NCBI RefSeq assembly: GCF_005889725.1 | Contig: NZ_VCKX01000020.1 | Span: 1-64,000, forward strand | Reading direction: 5' to 3' | DNA length: 64,000 nt | Source: Nonomuraea zeae | Lineage (GTDB): Bacteria; Actinomycetota; Actinomycetes; Streptosporangiales; Streptosporangiaceae | Shown here: positions 19,856 through 28,280 of the stretch, piece by piece | How the letters are laid out: the number at the start of each line of letters is the position of its first letter | Numbering within the stretch: position 1 is the stretch's first letter | Position numbers and translations under genes: made by a program | Notes under the pieces: model-generated | What the model was told of the DNA's origin: nothing | The model's database searches: none | What the model saw: only the letters and a program-made list of their open reading frames with translations

Positions 19856-21217
19856 TCACCGCACCAGCAGGGCCGCGTCCCAGCCGCTTTCCGCCGGCCG
19901 GTCGCCTGCGTACGCGTGCAGCGCTAGCGCGATCCCCGCGGCCCCCTCGAGGAAGCCGGGCAGGTCGACGGTCTCCCCAGCGTGCAGGGTTGCCCCCCGG
20001 AATCCGAACGGGGCTTGCGGGTCATAGAGGTCGAGCGCCCGATCCGCGAGCCGGTCTGCGGTGCCGGCCAACTCTGCGTCGTCTGCGTCGCGGGCCACCA
20101 TGCGGGTCAAGTGGAGCAGGCCCGCCCACCCGTGACACAACCCCGCGTCCTGCGGACCATGCCGCTCGTCCGGCAGCGTTAGGGTGCCACGCAACGCTTC
20201 CACGGCGAATCGGTGCCATTCCGGCCGGTCCAGCGCCATTCCGGCCAGTTGCAGGGCGCGCGCCGCACCGGGAACGCCGTAGCACCATGCCGAGCGACCG
20301 CGAGACAGGTCGGCAGGGCAGACGGCGAGTTCCTCGCGCTGCACAAAGCTGGGCCAGTACGCGCCCCCCTCATCGATGCGGTGCCAGTCGAGCATCCAGT
20401 CGACGATCCGCACCATGGCCTCATCGTGCCCGGGCACGCGCACGCCCTCCTGCCACGCGAGGGCCAGCAGCGCAAGCGGTCCCGGCACTCCGTGAGCGAG
20501 CCCCAGGTTGCCGTGCCCGCCGTACCCGTCCACCGACTCGCTGTTCGGTGTATGCGACACCCACCAGCCCGGCAGCGCCGCGTGCTCTCCCGCGAAAGGC
20601 TTGGTCAGGGCGACGAGGTAGGAGAGGATTTCCACCAGGGTCAAGCGGGCGGCCGGGGCGGGCCGGTCGAGGAGGTAGCGCCCCACGCCCGTCACGCCGC
20701 TGATGATGTCGTAGGCCACGAACGGCGTGCCTGCTCGGCCGGCTTCGATGCGCTCCCATTCGGGGCGCAGCTGCGCCGGAACCCAGGCCGCGAGATGCTC
20801 GTCGACCGACTTGAGGATCTTGGCGTACTCGCCGGGGCGGCGTCTGGCACGCGAGGCAGCGAAGGCAAGGGCCACGTAGCCGGTGTAGAGCCCGGAGGCA
20901 TGCGCCTGAGCCACCTCTGCGGCGGCATGCGTCAGGTATTCGTGCGCGACCCATCGGTAGGCGATGTCGGTGTGCGCTAGCTCGCCGTACAGCAGGGCTA
21001 AGGCCGGATATCCGTCGGTGATGGACGTTGGGTGCCAGATCGGCATGCGTGTCCCGTCCGGCAGTGGACGCGTGTTGTCCCGGGCCGTCGCGTGCTCGGC
21101 GACGAAGCTCGGGTCGGCGAGTCGTTCGGCGAGTTCGGCCACGGCCGCGGCGGCCCTGGCTCGTGTCCCGGCGTCCACGCCACCTCGTGGGCGGGCCGAT
21201 TGCTCGGTGTGTGTCAT
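19856..21217 (-). CDS. lanC: Lanthipeptide cyclase LanC
   Basis: This 453-residue protein is an alpha/alpha-barrel cyclase that joins Cys thiols to dehydrated Ser/Thr to form lanthionine rings. It has the LanC landmarks: GNLGLAHGVPGPLALL, the first zinc Cys in RSAWCYGVPG near residue 311, and the Cys-His pair in DAGLCHGWAG near 363. The ATG overlaps the lanB stop by 4 bp (ATGA), giving tight coupling and near-equal synthesis with the dehydratase. All zinc ligands are present, so the enzyme looks active. Confidence 0.95.
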   Translation of the reverse strand: MTHTEQSARPRGGVDAGTRARAAAAVAELAERLADPSFVAEHATARDNTRPLPDGTRMPIWHPTSITDGYPALALLYGELAHTDIAYRWVAHEYLTHAAAEVAQAHASGLYTGYVALAFAASRARRRPGEYAKILKSVDEHLAAWVPAQLRPEWERIEAGRAGTPFVAYDIISGVTGVGRYLLDRPAPAARLTLVEILSYLVALTKPFAGEHAALPGWWVSHTPNSESVDGYGGHGNLGLAHGVPGPLALLALAWQEGVRVPGHDEAMVRIVDWMLDWHRIDEGGAYWPSFVQREELAVCPADLSRGRSAWCYGVPGAARALQLAGMALDRPEWHRFAVEALRGTLTLPDERHGPQDAGLCHGWAGLLHLTRMVARDADDAELAGTADRLADRALDLYDPQAPFGFRGATLHAGETVDLPGFLEGAAGIALALHAYAGDRPAESGWDAALLVR

Positions 21218-24200
21218 GCCATGAATCTCTTCCGTGAGAGGGCCGCTTCCACGACGCCGCGGGCGATGGCCAGCGTCCGTGGCTCGGTGGTGGGCCGGAC
21301 GCCGATGAGCCGGTTGTGGTGCATGTGCAGGAGCCCGCTGACCACGGCGGATCGCGTGTCGCTGAGCGGCTCCGCAGCCTCCTCCCGGATGGCGCTTCCG
21401 TAGGTTTCGAGGGCGGGCCTGCGTGCCCGCCAGATTTCCAGGAGCTCGGCGCCGCCCTTCCGGGCCGCCAGCGCGGGCCAGTCACCGTCCGGGTCGATGA
21501 GCCGGATCGCCTCCTGGCGCTTGTCCCGGAACGCGGCGTGGTGATCTCCCTTTGGCAGGAAGGACAGCAGCCACTGCTGCCAGTCGGGGTCGCCGAGGCT
21601 GCGTAGGATGTCTATGTAGTTGGCCGCCACCAGGAGTTCCGCGTCGATGTCCAGGTCGCGCTCGCGTAGGCGGAGTTGGGCCAGGACCGCGGCGCTGTCG
21701 GCGGCGAATACTCCTTCGGCGGACTCGATGGTCTCCGCGCCACCGTACCTGGCGACCTCGGGCTCGTAGACGTCGAGCGCGAGGCGCGAGGCAAGCCCAG
21801 CGTGGCACAGCGTTTCGGCCCAGTCACGCAGGGCGGGCAGCAGGCGCGCATTCACCTCATGTGGATCCCCGTGGAAGCGGAGCCGAAGGTGCGGGTCGGG
21901 ATCCTGGTAGCGGATGAAGAACCAGCGGTCCACCGAGGGGGGCAGGTCCGTGAGCAGATCGGGCAGATGCCGTCCCAGGAGCTCGTCCTGTCTTGCGCGG
22001 GTGCTGTACAGCTTCGCGTAGAGCCATTCGCCGCCTGGTAGATAGCGCGGGCGCGGTGCCTTGCCGCGCGGCATGTGCCTGGGGGGCCGTGCGGCGCCGT
22101 TCACGAGCGTCAGGGGGACGACGAGCTCGTTGGCGTGCCCGTCCAGCCATCCTGTCTCCTCGGGCGTGCCGGACGGCTCGCGCACCGTTACCTCGGGGTG
22201 GCGTGACAGCTCGTCCCGGAGCAGCCTGCGGTGCAGGGGTATGGTTAGGTGGAGTTCTACCCGGTGATCACCCATCGCCACCTGTACCCGGTCGGGCACC
22301 CGCCACCGTGCCCGCCAGGCGTCCAGCGCTGTGGACCACTCGTCGTCACTCAGATTCCGGTCACGCATGCGAGTGTCGGCCCGCCAGCGGGCCGGGGCGA
22401 GCACCGTGCGACCGTAACGGACTCTCGGCAGCCAGGGAAGTGCCTCGGCAGCGCCCCATGACCAGCCGTGCAGGTGGCGATGTCCACCGTCGGCGATCTC
22501 CCGGATGAGGCGGACCGCGTTGGCGCTCAGCCGCGTAGCGTCCAGCATGTGCGGTGAGACGGCTGTGATCTCCCGGCCGTGCGGGGCGGAGACCAGGAAC
22601 AGCCCGTGGCCGTCCGCCCCGACCAGGAGGTCGCCCGCGCCAAGCACGCGCGGATCCGACCGCTCGGCGAAGGTGCCCACGGCGAGGGTGTGGTCGCACA
22701 CCACGGGCACCTGCGCGACGTTGGCCACGCGTGGTGCGACCGGCTGGAAGATCAACTGAGCCCGGACCGGCCGATCGCCTCCGGGGGTGACGGGGGCCAT
22801 CGGATAGCTTCCCTCAGGGAACAGGTAGGCGAAGCGCCCGAAGAAGGACCCGGCCATCGAGGAGCCGCCCGAGGGCACGAGCGCTAGCTGGAATTCGCCT
22901 CCATCGAGGGCTTCTGCGGAGTTGGCGAGGACCTGCACGCACAGCTCCGCGGACTCAGTCGGAGGCAGATGGGACTCTTGGTCGCCGGCGAGCCGGGCCA
23001 CCAGCTCATCGTTCAGCACGACCTCGGCCGACCCGTCCAGCAACGCTTGTTGTGCCAGCTCGGCAAGCAGTTCGTCGTTCGGGTTCCAGCGTTCGGGAGC
23101 CGGCTTCGACGGCCGTTCGCTTTCCGGGACCGTGTATCCGGAGGGGAAGCCGAGACCGCGTTCGGGGTCGACGAGCTCGATAAGGGGGATCAGTTGGTCG
23201 GTGCCATAGCGTTCGAGGAATGCTGTGTGATACTCCGTCACGTGCGGCGGGAGCTCCCCGAGGGTGGACATGCGCTGCAGCGCCGTTGCCGCCGCAGCCA
23301 CCTCGTCGGCCACTTTCCTGGGCAGCCTCACGTCGGCGTCCAAGCGCATGTCCACGTGGATCGGTGACGTGTCCGCTGGCCGCAGTGCGCGCATCGCGGC
23401 GATGGCCGCGCGCCACGCGAGGCGGCCCTCCCCCGGCGGGCACTCGGTATAGCGGGTCAGCGCCGCGGCGATCTCACGTAGCTGGACTGCCTCCTCGAGA
23501 CCGTCCACGGCAGCGACCCGGTCGAGCACGTAGGCCAGCGGGTCGGCGCTGCTCAGCGGCGGGCGAAGGTCGGTGAGCAGCACCTCGTGCTCTACGAGCT
23601 GGCCAATCATGGCCTCGATGGCGTCTGCCGACGCCCGGAGGAAGGCCGCCTTCAGCCGGTCGAGCAGGTCGGCGTACGGGACGGGCTGCGTGGCCCACTC
23701 CATCGCCAGGCGCACCGGTCCGCTGTAGCGGATCGACAGTTCTTTGGTGCTCCTTCCGCCGTCCGGGCCGCGACGTCGTACGTAGGGCAGCACCAGCCGG
23801 TCGCCGCGAACGGCGCAGAGGTCGTTGGCGACCACACGCAGCCGCCTGCGCACACGCGGATCGCGTTCCCAGTCGGCGAGCAGCGTGGCGAGCCAGCCGG
23901 CGTCTGGACGTACCCCCTTGGCATGGGTACCGCCCAGGCGCACCTTGGTCGTGTCGCCGAAGCCGGCCAAGGCCACGCCGGCGAGCAGGCCGAAGGGTGT
24001 GGGGCGGCTGGCCATCCGCAGCAGGTAACGCGCTGTCGCCATGACCGCGCGCCGCCGCTTGGCCGCCTCAACCGGCCGTCCGGCCTCGATCCGGCTGAGG
24101 GTGCCAGCCAGCGAGTCACTGGACACCTCCAGGGCCTCGCGCAGCAGCGAGTCACGCAGGGCCTCCTCCAAGAAGGTTTTGCCCTCCTCGTCGTCCGCAT

Positions 24201-24291
24201 CCGCGCGGACCCTGGTAACCCATGCGACGGGCGCCGCCGGAACGCGCAGCAAGGCGGCGCCCGTGGCTGCGAAGCGCGGCTTGTCATTCAT
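21214..24291 (-). CDS. lanB: Full-length lanthipeptide dehydratase LanB
   Basis: At 1025 residues this is a complete class I dehydratase. The N-terminal glutamylation domain contains MASRPTPFGLLAG at 93-105 and uses glutamyl-tRNA to activate Ser/Thr. The C-terminal elimination domain (SpaB_C type, from about residue 740) shows RWFFIRYQDPDPHLRLRFHG and LDVYEPEVARYGG. The first codon lies 12 bp after a GGGGGA ribosome-binding site. It reads divergently from the precursor gene and is followed by lanC. Having both domains in one protein separates it from the split dehydratases of thiopeptide pathways. Confidence 0.95.
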   Translation of the reverse strand: MNDKPRFAATGAALLRVPAAPVAWVTRVRADADDEEGKTFLEEALRDSLLREALEVSSDSLAGTLSRIEAGRPVEAAKRRRAVMATARYLLRMASRPTPFGLLAGVALAGFGDTTKVRLGGTHAKGVRPDAGWLATLLADWERDPRVRRRLRVVANDLCAVRGDRLVLPYVRRRGPDGGRSTKELSIRYSGPVRLAMEWATQPVPYADLLDRLKAAFLRASADAIEAMIGQLVEHEVLLTDLRPPLSSADPLAYVLDRVAAVDGLEEAVQLREIAAALTRYTECPPGEGRLAWRAAIAAMRALRPADTSPIHVDMRLDADVRLPRKVADEVAAAATALQRMSTLGELPPHVTEYHTAFLERYGTDQLIPLIELVDPERGLGFPSGYTVPESERPSKPAPERWNPNDELLAELAQQALLDGSAEVVLNDELVARLAGDQESHLPPTESAELCVQVLANSAEALDGGEFQLALVPSGGSSMAGSFFGRFAYLFPEGSYPMAPVTPGGDRPVRAQLIFQPVAPRVANVAQVPVVCDHTLAVGTFAERSDPRVLGAGDLLVGADGHGLFLVSAPHGREITAVSPHMLDATRLSANAVRLIREIADGGHRHLHGWSWGAAEALPWLPRVRYGRTVLAPARWRADTRMRDRNLSDDEWSTALDAWRARWRVPDRVQVAMGDHRVELHLTIPLHRRLLRDELSRHPEVTVREPSGTPEETGWLDGHANELVVPLTLVNGAARPPRHMPRGKAPRPRYLPGGEWLYAKLYSTRARQDELLGRHLPDLLTDLPPSVDRWFFIRYQDPDPHLRLRFHGDPHEVNARLLPALRDWAETLCHAGLASRLALDVYEPEVARYGGAETIESAEGVFAADSAAVLAQLRLRERDLDIDAELLVAANYIDILRSLGDPDWQQWLLSFLPKGDHHAAFRDKRQEAIRLIDPDGDWPALAARKGGAELLEIWRARRPALETYGSAIREEAAEPLSDTRSAVVSGLLHMHHNRLIGVRPTTEPRTLAIARGVVEAALSRKRFMA

Positions 24292-24324
24292 GCGAGCTCC
24301 CCCGGATATGAACCGAACGCGGCC

Positions 24325-24352
24325 ACCCTAGCCAGCCATGTCATGCCCGTCA
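24325..24352 (-). promoter_or_regulatory. Probable lanB-lanC promoter
   Basis: On the minus strand TGACGG (24352-24347) and TAGGGT (24330-24325) are 16 bp apart, a good actinobacterial -35/-10 pair, placing the start of transcription about 27 bp before the lanB ATG. The upstream edge of the -35 box is 15 bp from the 11-bp repeat array. Confidence 0.5.
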
Positions 24353-24366
24353 CCGCCCTGACAGGG

Positions 24367-24410
24367 CGCGTGATCGGCGCGTAAGCGGCGCGCACTCGCC
24401 GCGTAAGCGC
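24367..24410. promoter_or_regulatory. Four 11-bp tandem repeats, putative SARP operator
   Basis: Units start at 24367 (CGCGTGATCGG), 24378 (CGCGTAAGCGG), 24389 (CGCGCACTCGC) and 24400 (CGCGTAAGCGC). Units 2 and 4 share CGCGTAAGCG exactly; the other two match it at 8 and 7 of 10 positions. An 11-bp period is the known spacing of heptamer repeats bound by SARP regulators. The array lies between the divergent lanB and lanA genes, and a SARP is encoded in the same cluster. Confidence 0.65.
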
Positions 24411-24428
24411 ACTGCGGGATGGTAGTGG

Positions 24429-24458
24429 CGGTCGCCCTCCGTGCATGGAGGGCGACCG
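24429..24458. promoter_or_regulatory. Perfect 12-bp stem-loop in the lanA leader
   Basis: CGGTCGCCCTCC (24429-24440) pairs with GGAGGGCGACCG (24447-24458) across a 6-nt loop, 61 bp before the lanA start and 19 bp after the repeat array. It could stabilise the leader RNA, attenuate transcription, or mark the transcript start region. Confidence 0.55.
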
Positions 24459-24519
24459 TTTCGCATGCCGTCCTGGGCGCGCAGGATACGGCCAAGCCCG
24501 AACGAGAATAAGGAGCGAC

Positions 24520-24729
24520 ATGTCGCCGATGACATTGTCCGATGAGGACCTGTTTGATCTAGACCTCGAGGTGGTGTCCGCGGATGGGCGGTCCGACACC
24601 ACTCAGTACGCCTCGGGGGGCGGGTATGTGTGCAGCCCGGGATTCAGCACCGCCTGCTACACCTCTCGGTGCCCCACCAACGGCTGTACATACAGCAACC
24701 GCGCCAATTGCTGCATGAGGCCCGTGTAA
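24520..24729 (+). CDS. lanA: Class I lanthipeptide precursor, FDLD-type leader
   Basis: The 69-residue peptide follows an AAGGAG ribosome-binding site 5 bp before the ATG. Its acidic leader holds the motif LFDLDLEVV (FDLD at residues 12-15), the recognition box of actinobacterial class I lanthipeptides of the FxLD/FDLD group. The C-terminal part, from about residue 25, is rich in Gly, Ser, Thr and Tyr and has six Cys at 38, 46, 51, 56, 64 and 65, ending NCCMRPV. Twelve Ser/Thr precede or lie among the cysteines, so up to six rings are possible. The CSPG stretch recalls the CTPG of nisin rings, but the spacing differs. The leader cleavage site is not obvious. It is divergent from lanB-lanC and followed by the exporter. 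Confidence 0.92.
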   Translation: MSPMTLSDEDLFDLDLEVVSADGRSDTTQYASGGGYVCSPGFSTACYTSRCPTNGCTYSNRANCCMRPV

Positions 24730-24747
24730 GGCCGAACGGTCGCCTCT

Positions 24748-24777
24748 GACCGGAGGGACGCCTCCGTCCCTCCGGTC
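24748..24777 (+). terminator. Perfect 13-bp hairpin between lanA and lanT
   Basis: GACCGGAGGGACG (24748-24760) pairs completely with CGTCCCTCCGGTC (24765-24777) over a CCTC loop, 18 bp after the lanA stop. It likely acts as a partial terminator and 3' stabiliser, giving more precursor than exporter mRNA, a common arrangement for RiPP precursors. Confidence 0.8.
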
Positions 24778-24813
24778 GTGTCATGTCCCGATCCTGAGGG
24801 GAGGCCGAGACGC

Positions 24814-26769
24814 GTGGAAGGCATGCGGCCGAACTCCCGTTCCGGCCGGCACCGCGCCGACGGCCGGGTGCACATCCCGGAGGTCGACCCGCTGTTCGGC
24901 AGCGGCATCAGAATGACCGCCGGCTGGGCGCAGCACGACGGGGCCGGAGCTGATCTCGGCTTCTGGACGCTGCTGTGGCGGTTGCCGCGCCTGATGCGGA
25001 TCAGTTTCGGGCTGGCGTGGCACGCGGGCCACCTGTTGCTGCCCGTGGCCATCGCCGCGAAGCTGCTCGCGGGCGCGGCCACCGGCGTGGTGCTGCTGGC
25101 CACCAACGAGGCCCTGGCGCTGCTCCTGGCTGGCACGCCCACCGTCGAACGGCTCGTGGACGCCCTCCCCGTCCTGCTCGCCGTGGCTGCCGGCGGGGTG
25201 GCGCGCAGCCTGCTGTCCTCGCTGGGCGACGCGACGAACGGCAAACTCGCCCCCCGCATCGACCGAGCCGCGACCGTCAAGCTGCTCGAACGGGCCGTGC
25301 GGGTGGAACTCGTCATCATCAAGAACGCCGAGTTCCGCAATCTGATGTCGGCCGCGGCGCGCGGCGCGCTGTCGGCCCGGATGGTCACCACGTACGCGAT
25401 CGCGCTGGTGGAGGCGGTGACCGGGCTGGTCGCCGCGGCCGGGGTGCTGACCGTGCTGCACCCGATGCTGATGCCGCTGATGGCGGCCGTCACGGTTCCG
25501 TCAGCCTGGGGCGCGGTCCGCATGGCGCGGGCCCGGTTCACCTCCATGAAGCGGTGGACGGAGCTGCAGCGGCAGCTCGAGACCCTGTCCGAGTTGCTGA
25601 TCGGGGCCTCGCCCGCGGAGGAGGTGCGCGCCCATCGGGCGGACGGCTTCCTGCTCCATCACTACCAGCGGCTGGCCCGGCTGTCGGAGGCGGAGCAGGC
25701 CCGACTCGCCGGCCTGGAGGCACGCACGACGCTGTTGTCCGATGGCGTCGCCGGTCTGGCCAAGCTCGGCATGTACGGGGTGCTGGGCGCTCTACTCGTC
25801 TCCGGTTCGGTGCGGCTGGCCGTCGCCGGGACGGTCCTGATCGCCATCCGCACCGGCACGCACCATCTCACCTCGCTGGTGTCCGCGGTGAACGACCTGT
25901 ACGAGCAGGGCCTGTTCGTCCAGGACTGGAAGCAGGCGTGCGACCGGGCCGAGGCGGAGGCGATACGCGGCGGGGCGTTCGAGCTCACCGCACCGCCCGA
26001 CCAGATCTCCGTCCGGGACCTGTGGTTCACCTACCCGAACAACGAGCAGCCCTCGCTCGCCGGGGTCGACATGACCATCCGCAGAGGGGAGATCGTCGCC
26101 CTGGTAGGTGAGAACGGCTCGGGCAAGACGACGCTGGCCAAGGTGCTGGTCGGCCTGTACATGCCGCAGGCCGGCGCGGTCTGGTGGGACGGCCGCACCA
26201 CCGCCGAGGTGGACCGTGCCAGCCTCTACGACCACGTCGCCCTCGTCGCGCAGGACTTCGTGGAGTGGCCGTTCACCGCCCGGGTCAACGTGACGATCGG
26301 CCGCGCGACGCGCCGACCCGATGCCGATGCGCTGGACGCCTCGGCCGCATTCGGCCGGGCCGATGAGGTGGTGGCGCGCCTCGACGCCGGCTGGGACACG
26401 TTGCTGGCGCCCGAGTTCCTGGGCGGCACCATGTTGTCCGGCGGACAGTGGCAGCGCATCGGACTGGCCCGCGCGCACTACCGCGACGCGGCTGTGGTGA
26501 TCTTCGACGAGCCCACGGCCGCACTGGACCCCCGCGCGGAGGTCGCGGTGTTCGAGCGGGTCAGTGATCTGGCCCAGGAGGGCCGGGCCGTCGTCCTCGT
26601 CACCCACCGGCTGGCGTCCGTGCGCCGCGCGGACCGCATCTACGTCCTGGAGCGCGGGAAGGTGATCGAGCAGGGCACGCACGCGACTCTCATGGCGCTG
26701 AACGGCCGCTACGCCGAGCTGTACACCCTACAGGCCAGCCAGCACCAGGATCCGGTGTCTCCAGCATGA
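24814..26769 (+). CDS. lanT: ABC exporter (fused membrane and ATPase domains), lanthipeptide transporter
   Basis: The GTG at 24814 was chosen because GAGGGGAGG lies 9 bp upstream; the frame is open further up. The 651-residue half-transporter has about six membrane segments (LLLPVAIAAKLLAGAATGVVLL; VTGLVAAAGVLTVLHPMLMP), then an ATPase with Walker A LVGENGSGKTTL near 432, signature MLSGGQWQRIGLARA near 541, Walker B VVIFDEPTAALDP near 560 and switch His in LVTHRLASV. There is no N-terminal C39 peptidase domain, so it exports the peptide without cutting the leader. It probably works as a homodimer. Confidence 0.92.
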   Translation: MEGMRPNSRSGRHRADGRVHIPEVDPLFGSGIRMTAGWAQHDGAGADLGFWTLLWRLPRLMRISFGLAWHAGHLLLPVAIAAKLLAGAATGVVLLATNEALALLLAGTPTVERLVDALPVLLAVAAGGVARSLLSSLGDATNGKLAPRIDRAATVKLLERAVRVELVIIKNAEFRNLMSAAARGALSARMVTTYAIALVEAVTGLVAAAGVLTVLHPMLMPLMAAVTVPSAWGAVRMARARFTSMKRWTELQRQLETLSELLIGASPAEEVRAHRADGFLLHHYQRLARLSEAEQARLAGLEARTTLLSDGVAGLAKLGMYGVLGALLVSGSVRLAVAGTVLIAIRTGTHHLTSLVSAVNDLYEQGLFVQDWKQACDRAEAEAIRGGAFELTAPPDQISVRDLWFTYPNNEQPSLAGVDMTIRRGEIVALVGENGSGKTTLAKVLVGLYMPQAGAVWWDGRTTAEVDRASLYDHVALVAQDFVEWPFTARVNVTIGRATRRPDADALDASAAFGRADEVVARLDAGWDTLLAPEFLGGTMLSGGQWQRIGLARAHYRDAAVVIFDEPTAALDPRAEVAVFERVSDLAQEGRAVVLVTHRLASVRRADRIYVLERGKVIEQGTHATLMALNGRYAELYTLQASQHQDPVSPA

Positions 26770-27586
26770 TCCTGGACGACCGTCCTTGGCCGCCGTACGG
26801 GCGACACCGGCGCAGTTCGCATCGCCGGTGACGACTCAGGATCTGGTTCATGGCCGAAGCGCTCATGTCCGACTCCTATCTGGTCGGCGCGGCACACGGT
26901 GGCCAGGCAGATCCCGAACCGGGTGCCAACTGCCGCAACCATCGTGGGCATCTGGACAGCTCCCGCCGCCGGCGGAGCGTAAGGTCACCACGCTTATGGG
27001 CCGTCCCAGCACGGCGGCATCGATATGGAGATCGTCGGAGGCAAGGCCGTGGGGTCACCGTGGGCAGCACTGGCGTCTCTGAGATATCGCTCTCGGGCGG
27101 GCGGCCAAGCTGCTGCCCGGCTCGGCGGAGCACACCCTGATCGAATGGCCGTGGGCCGGTGCAGCGCGCCCCACCGACGTCCGGTCACACGAGACCGCCT
27201 TCCGCGACCTGCTCAGCCTCGAGACCGGAGGGTTTTTCGCGTGGACAGGTCCTCTACGACCTTCCACCGGACGCGCAGGCACTTCGGGCCTCAGCCGCCC
27301 CCGGGGGAACACGGCTCAGTCCGGTCGACCGTGGCGCCGATCAGTTATCGCCACCGAGGACTGTTCAGCTCCCGAATCAACGACACACAGGTGAAAGTGG
27401 CGAACCTACGCCACATCGGCCGATAAACGCTTGGACGCATGCCCCTGAACACCTCACCCGGCACAGATGGAATCAACCACAGGAAGGTCTTCGTCCCACT
27501 CCCCCAGATACTCCCGTCGGATACGAGGTGGCGGCCGCAGGTCCACGACAAATGCCAAGAAATCGGACCTGTCTCGACCAGCTGGT
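26770..27586. other. Gap of about 800 bp with gene debris only
   Basis: No frame has consistent coding character. A plus-strand stretch near 27100-27240 (KLLPGSAEHTLIEWPWAGA, HETAFRDLLSLETGGFF) looks like the end of a decayed gene that I do not recognise. No leader protease gene is found here, although this is where one might be expected. Confidence 0.5.
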
Positions 27587-27602
27587 CAGACTCATGAGTC
27601 TG
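27587..27602. promoter_or_regulatory. Perfect 16-bp palindrome, probable TetR autoregulatory operator
   Basis: CAGACTCATGAGTCTG is fully symmetric and ends 30 bp before the TetR start codon, overlapping the expected -35 region. TATGCT at 27621-27626 is a good -10 box; it would start transcription at or next to the ATG at 27633, giving a leaderless mRNA. Confidence 0.65.
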
Positions 27603-27632
27603 CTTTGGCGGGCTGTCGCGTATGCTGACGCC

Positions 27633-28280
27633 ATGAGTGCAGCCGTCGCGGCCCGTGGCCGGATCGACAAGCGGCAGGCGATCCTCAACGCCGCGTTCGC
27701 CGTCTTCGCCCGTTCGGGATACGCCCAGGCCGGCGTGGACATGATCGCGGCGGAGGCCGGGGTGGCCAAGGCCACCGTGTACAGCCATTTCGGCGACAAG
27801 GAGACCTTGCTTCGTGAGGCCATCGCCGCCTCCGCCGACCGGGCGCTGTCCGACAATCTGGCCGCGGTCGACCGGCTCACCGATCGTGGTCACGACCTCG
27901 GCGCCACCCTCGAAGGCGTCGGCCTGCGCCTGCTCCAGTGCTACTGCGACGACCGATCCTGGGCGCTGCGCCGGCTGCTGTCCGCTGAGATCAACCAGTT
28001 CCCCGACCTGCTCGACATCATCCACACACGCGCCGCCGACCGGATCACCGAAGCCCTGGCCGACCGGCTTGCGCGACTCACCGTCACCGGACACCTGCAC
28101 ACCCCCGATCCGCTCCTGGCCGCCGAGCAGTTCTTCGCCTTGCTGACCGGTCCGATGGACAGACGGGCGCGCCTCGGCACTCGCCACGTCCCCGTCGCCG
28201 AGCTGCGCGGTCTCTCGCGTGCCGCGGTCCACACCTTCCTGCAGGCGTTCACGGTCGCCGGCTCGCGGCCTGGTGAGTGA
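27633..28280 (+). CDS. TetR family transcriptional regulator
   Basis: The 215-residue protein has a standard N-terminal TetR helix-turn-helix: KRQAILNAAFAVFARSGYAQAGVDMIAAEAGVAKATVYSHFGDKETL, residues about 13-60. The C-terminal half (CYCDDRSWALRRLLSAEINQFPDLLD; LLAAEQFFALLTGPMD) matches the AefR/TetR_C_7-like group, whose members sense small hydrophobic ligands and often control efflux pumps. The ATG at 27633 is favoured by the nearby -10 box and the lack of a ribosome-binding site, consistent with leaderless translation. No target gene remains next to it. Confidence 0.88.
   Translation: MSAAVAARGRIDKRQAILNAAFAVFARSGYAQAGVDMIAAEAGVAKATVYSHFGDKETLLREAIAASADRALSDNLAAVDRLTDRGHDLGATLEGVGLRLLQCYCDDRSWALRRLLSAEINQFPDLLDIIHTRAADRITEALADRLARLTVTGHLHTPDPLLAAEQFFALLTGPMDRRARLGTRHVPVAELRGLSRAAVHTFLQAFTVAGSRPGE

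Noticed and set aside
20213-20980. A plus-strand frame opposite lanC
   Set aside because: LanC carries all its zinc ligands on the minus strand; the antisense frame has no motif.
27025-27100. EIVGGKAVGSPW, resembling the mature N-terminus of a trypsin-family protease, which could have been a leader peptidase
   Set aside because: Only about a dozen residues fit, no catalytic His, Asp or Ser block follows, and there is no signal peptide.
26770-28280. Expected FxLD-type methyltransferase or LanP protease near the lanthipeptide genes
   Set aside because: Both strands were read for methyltransferase and subtilisin motifs; none was found.
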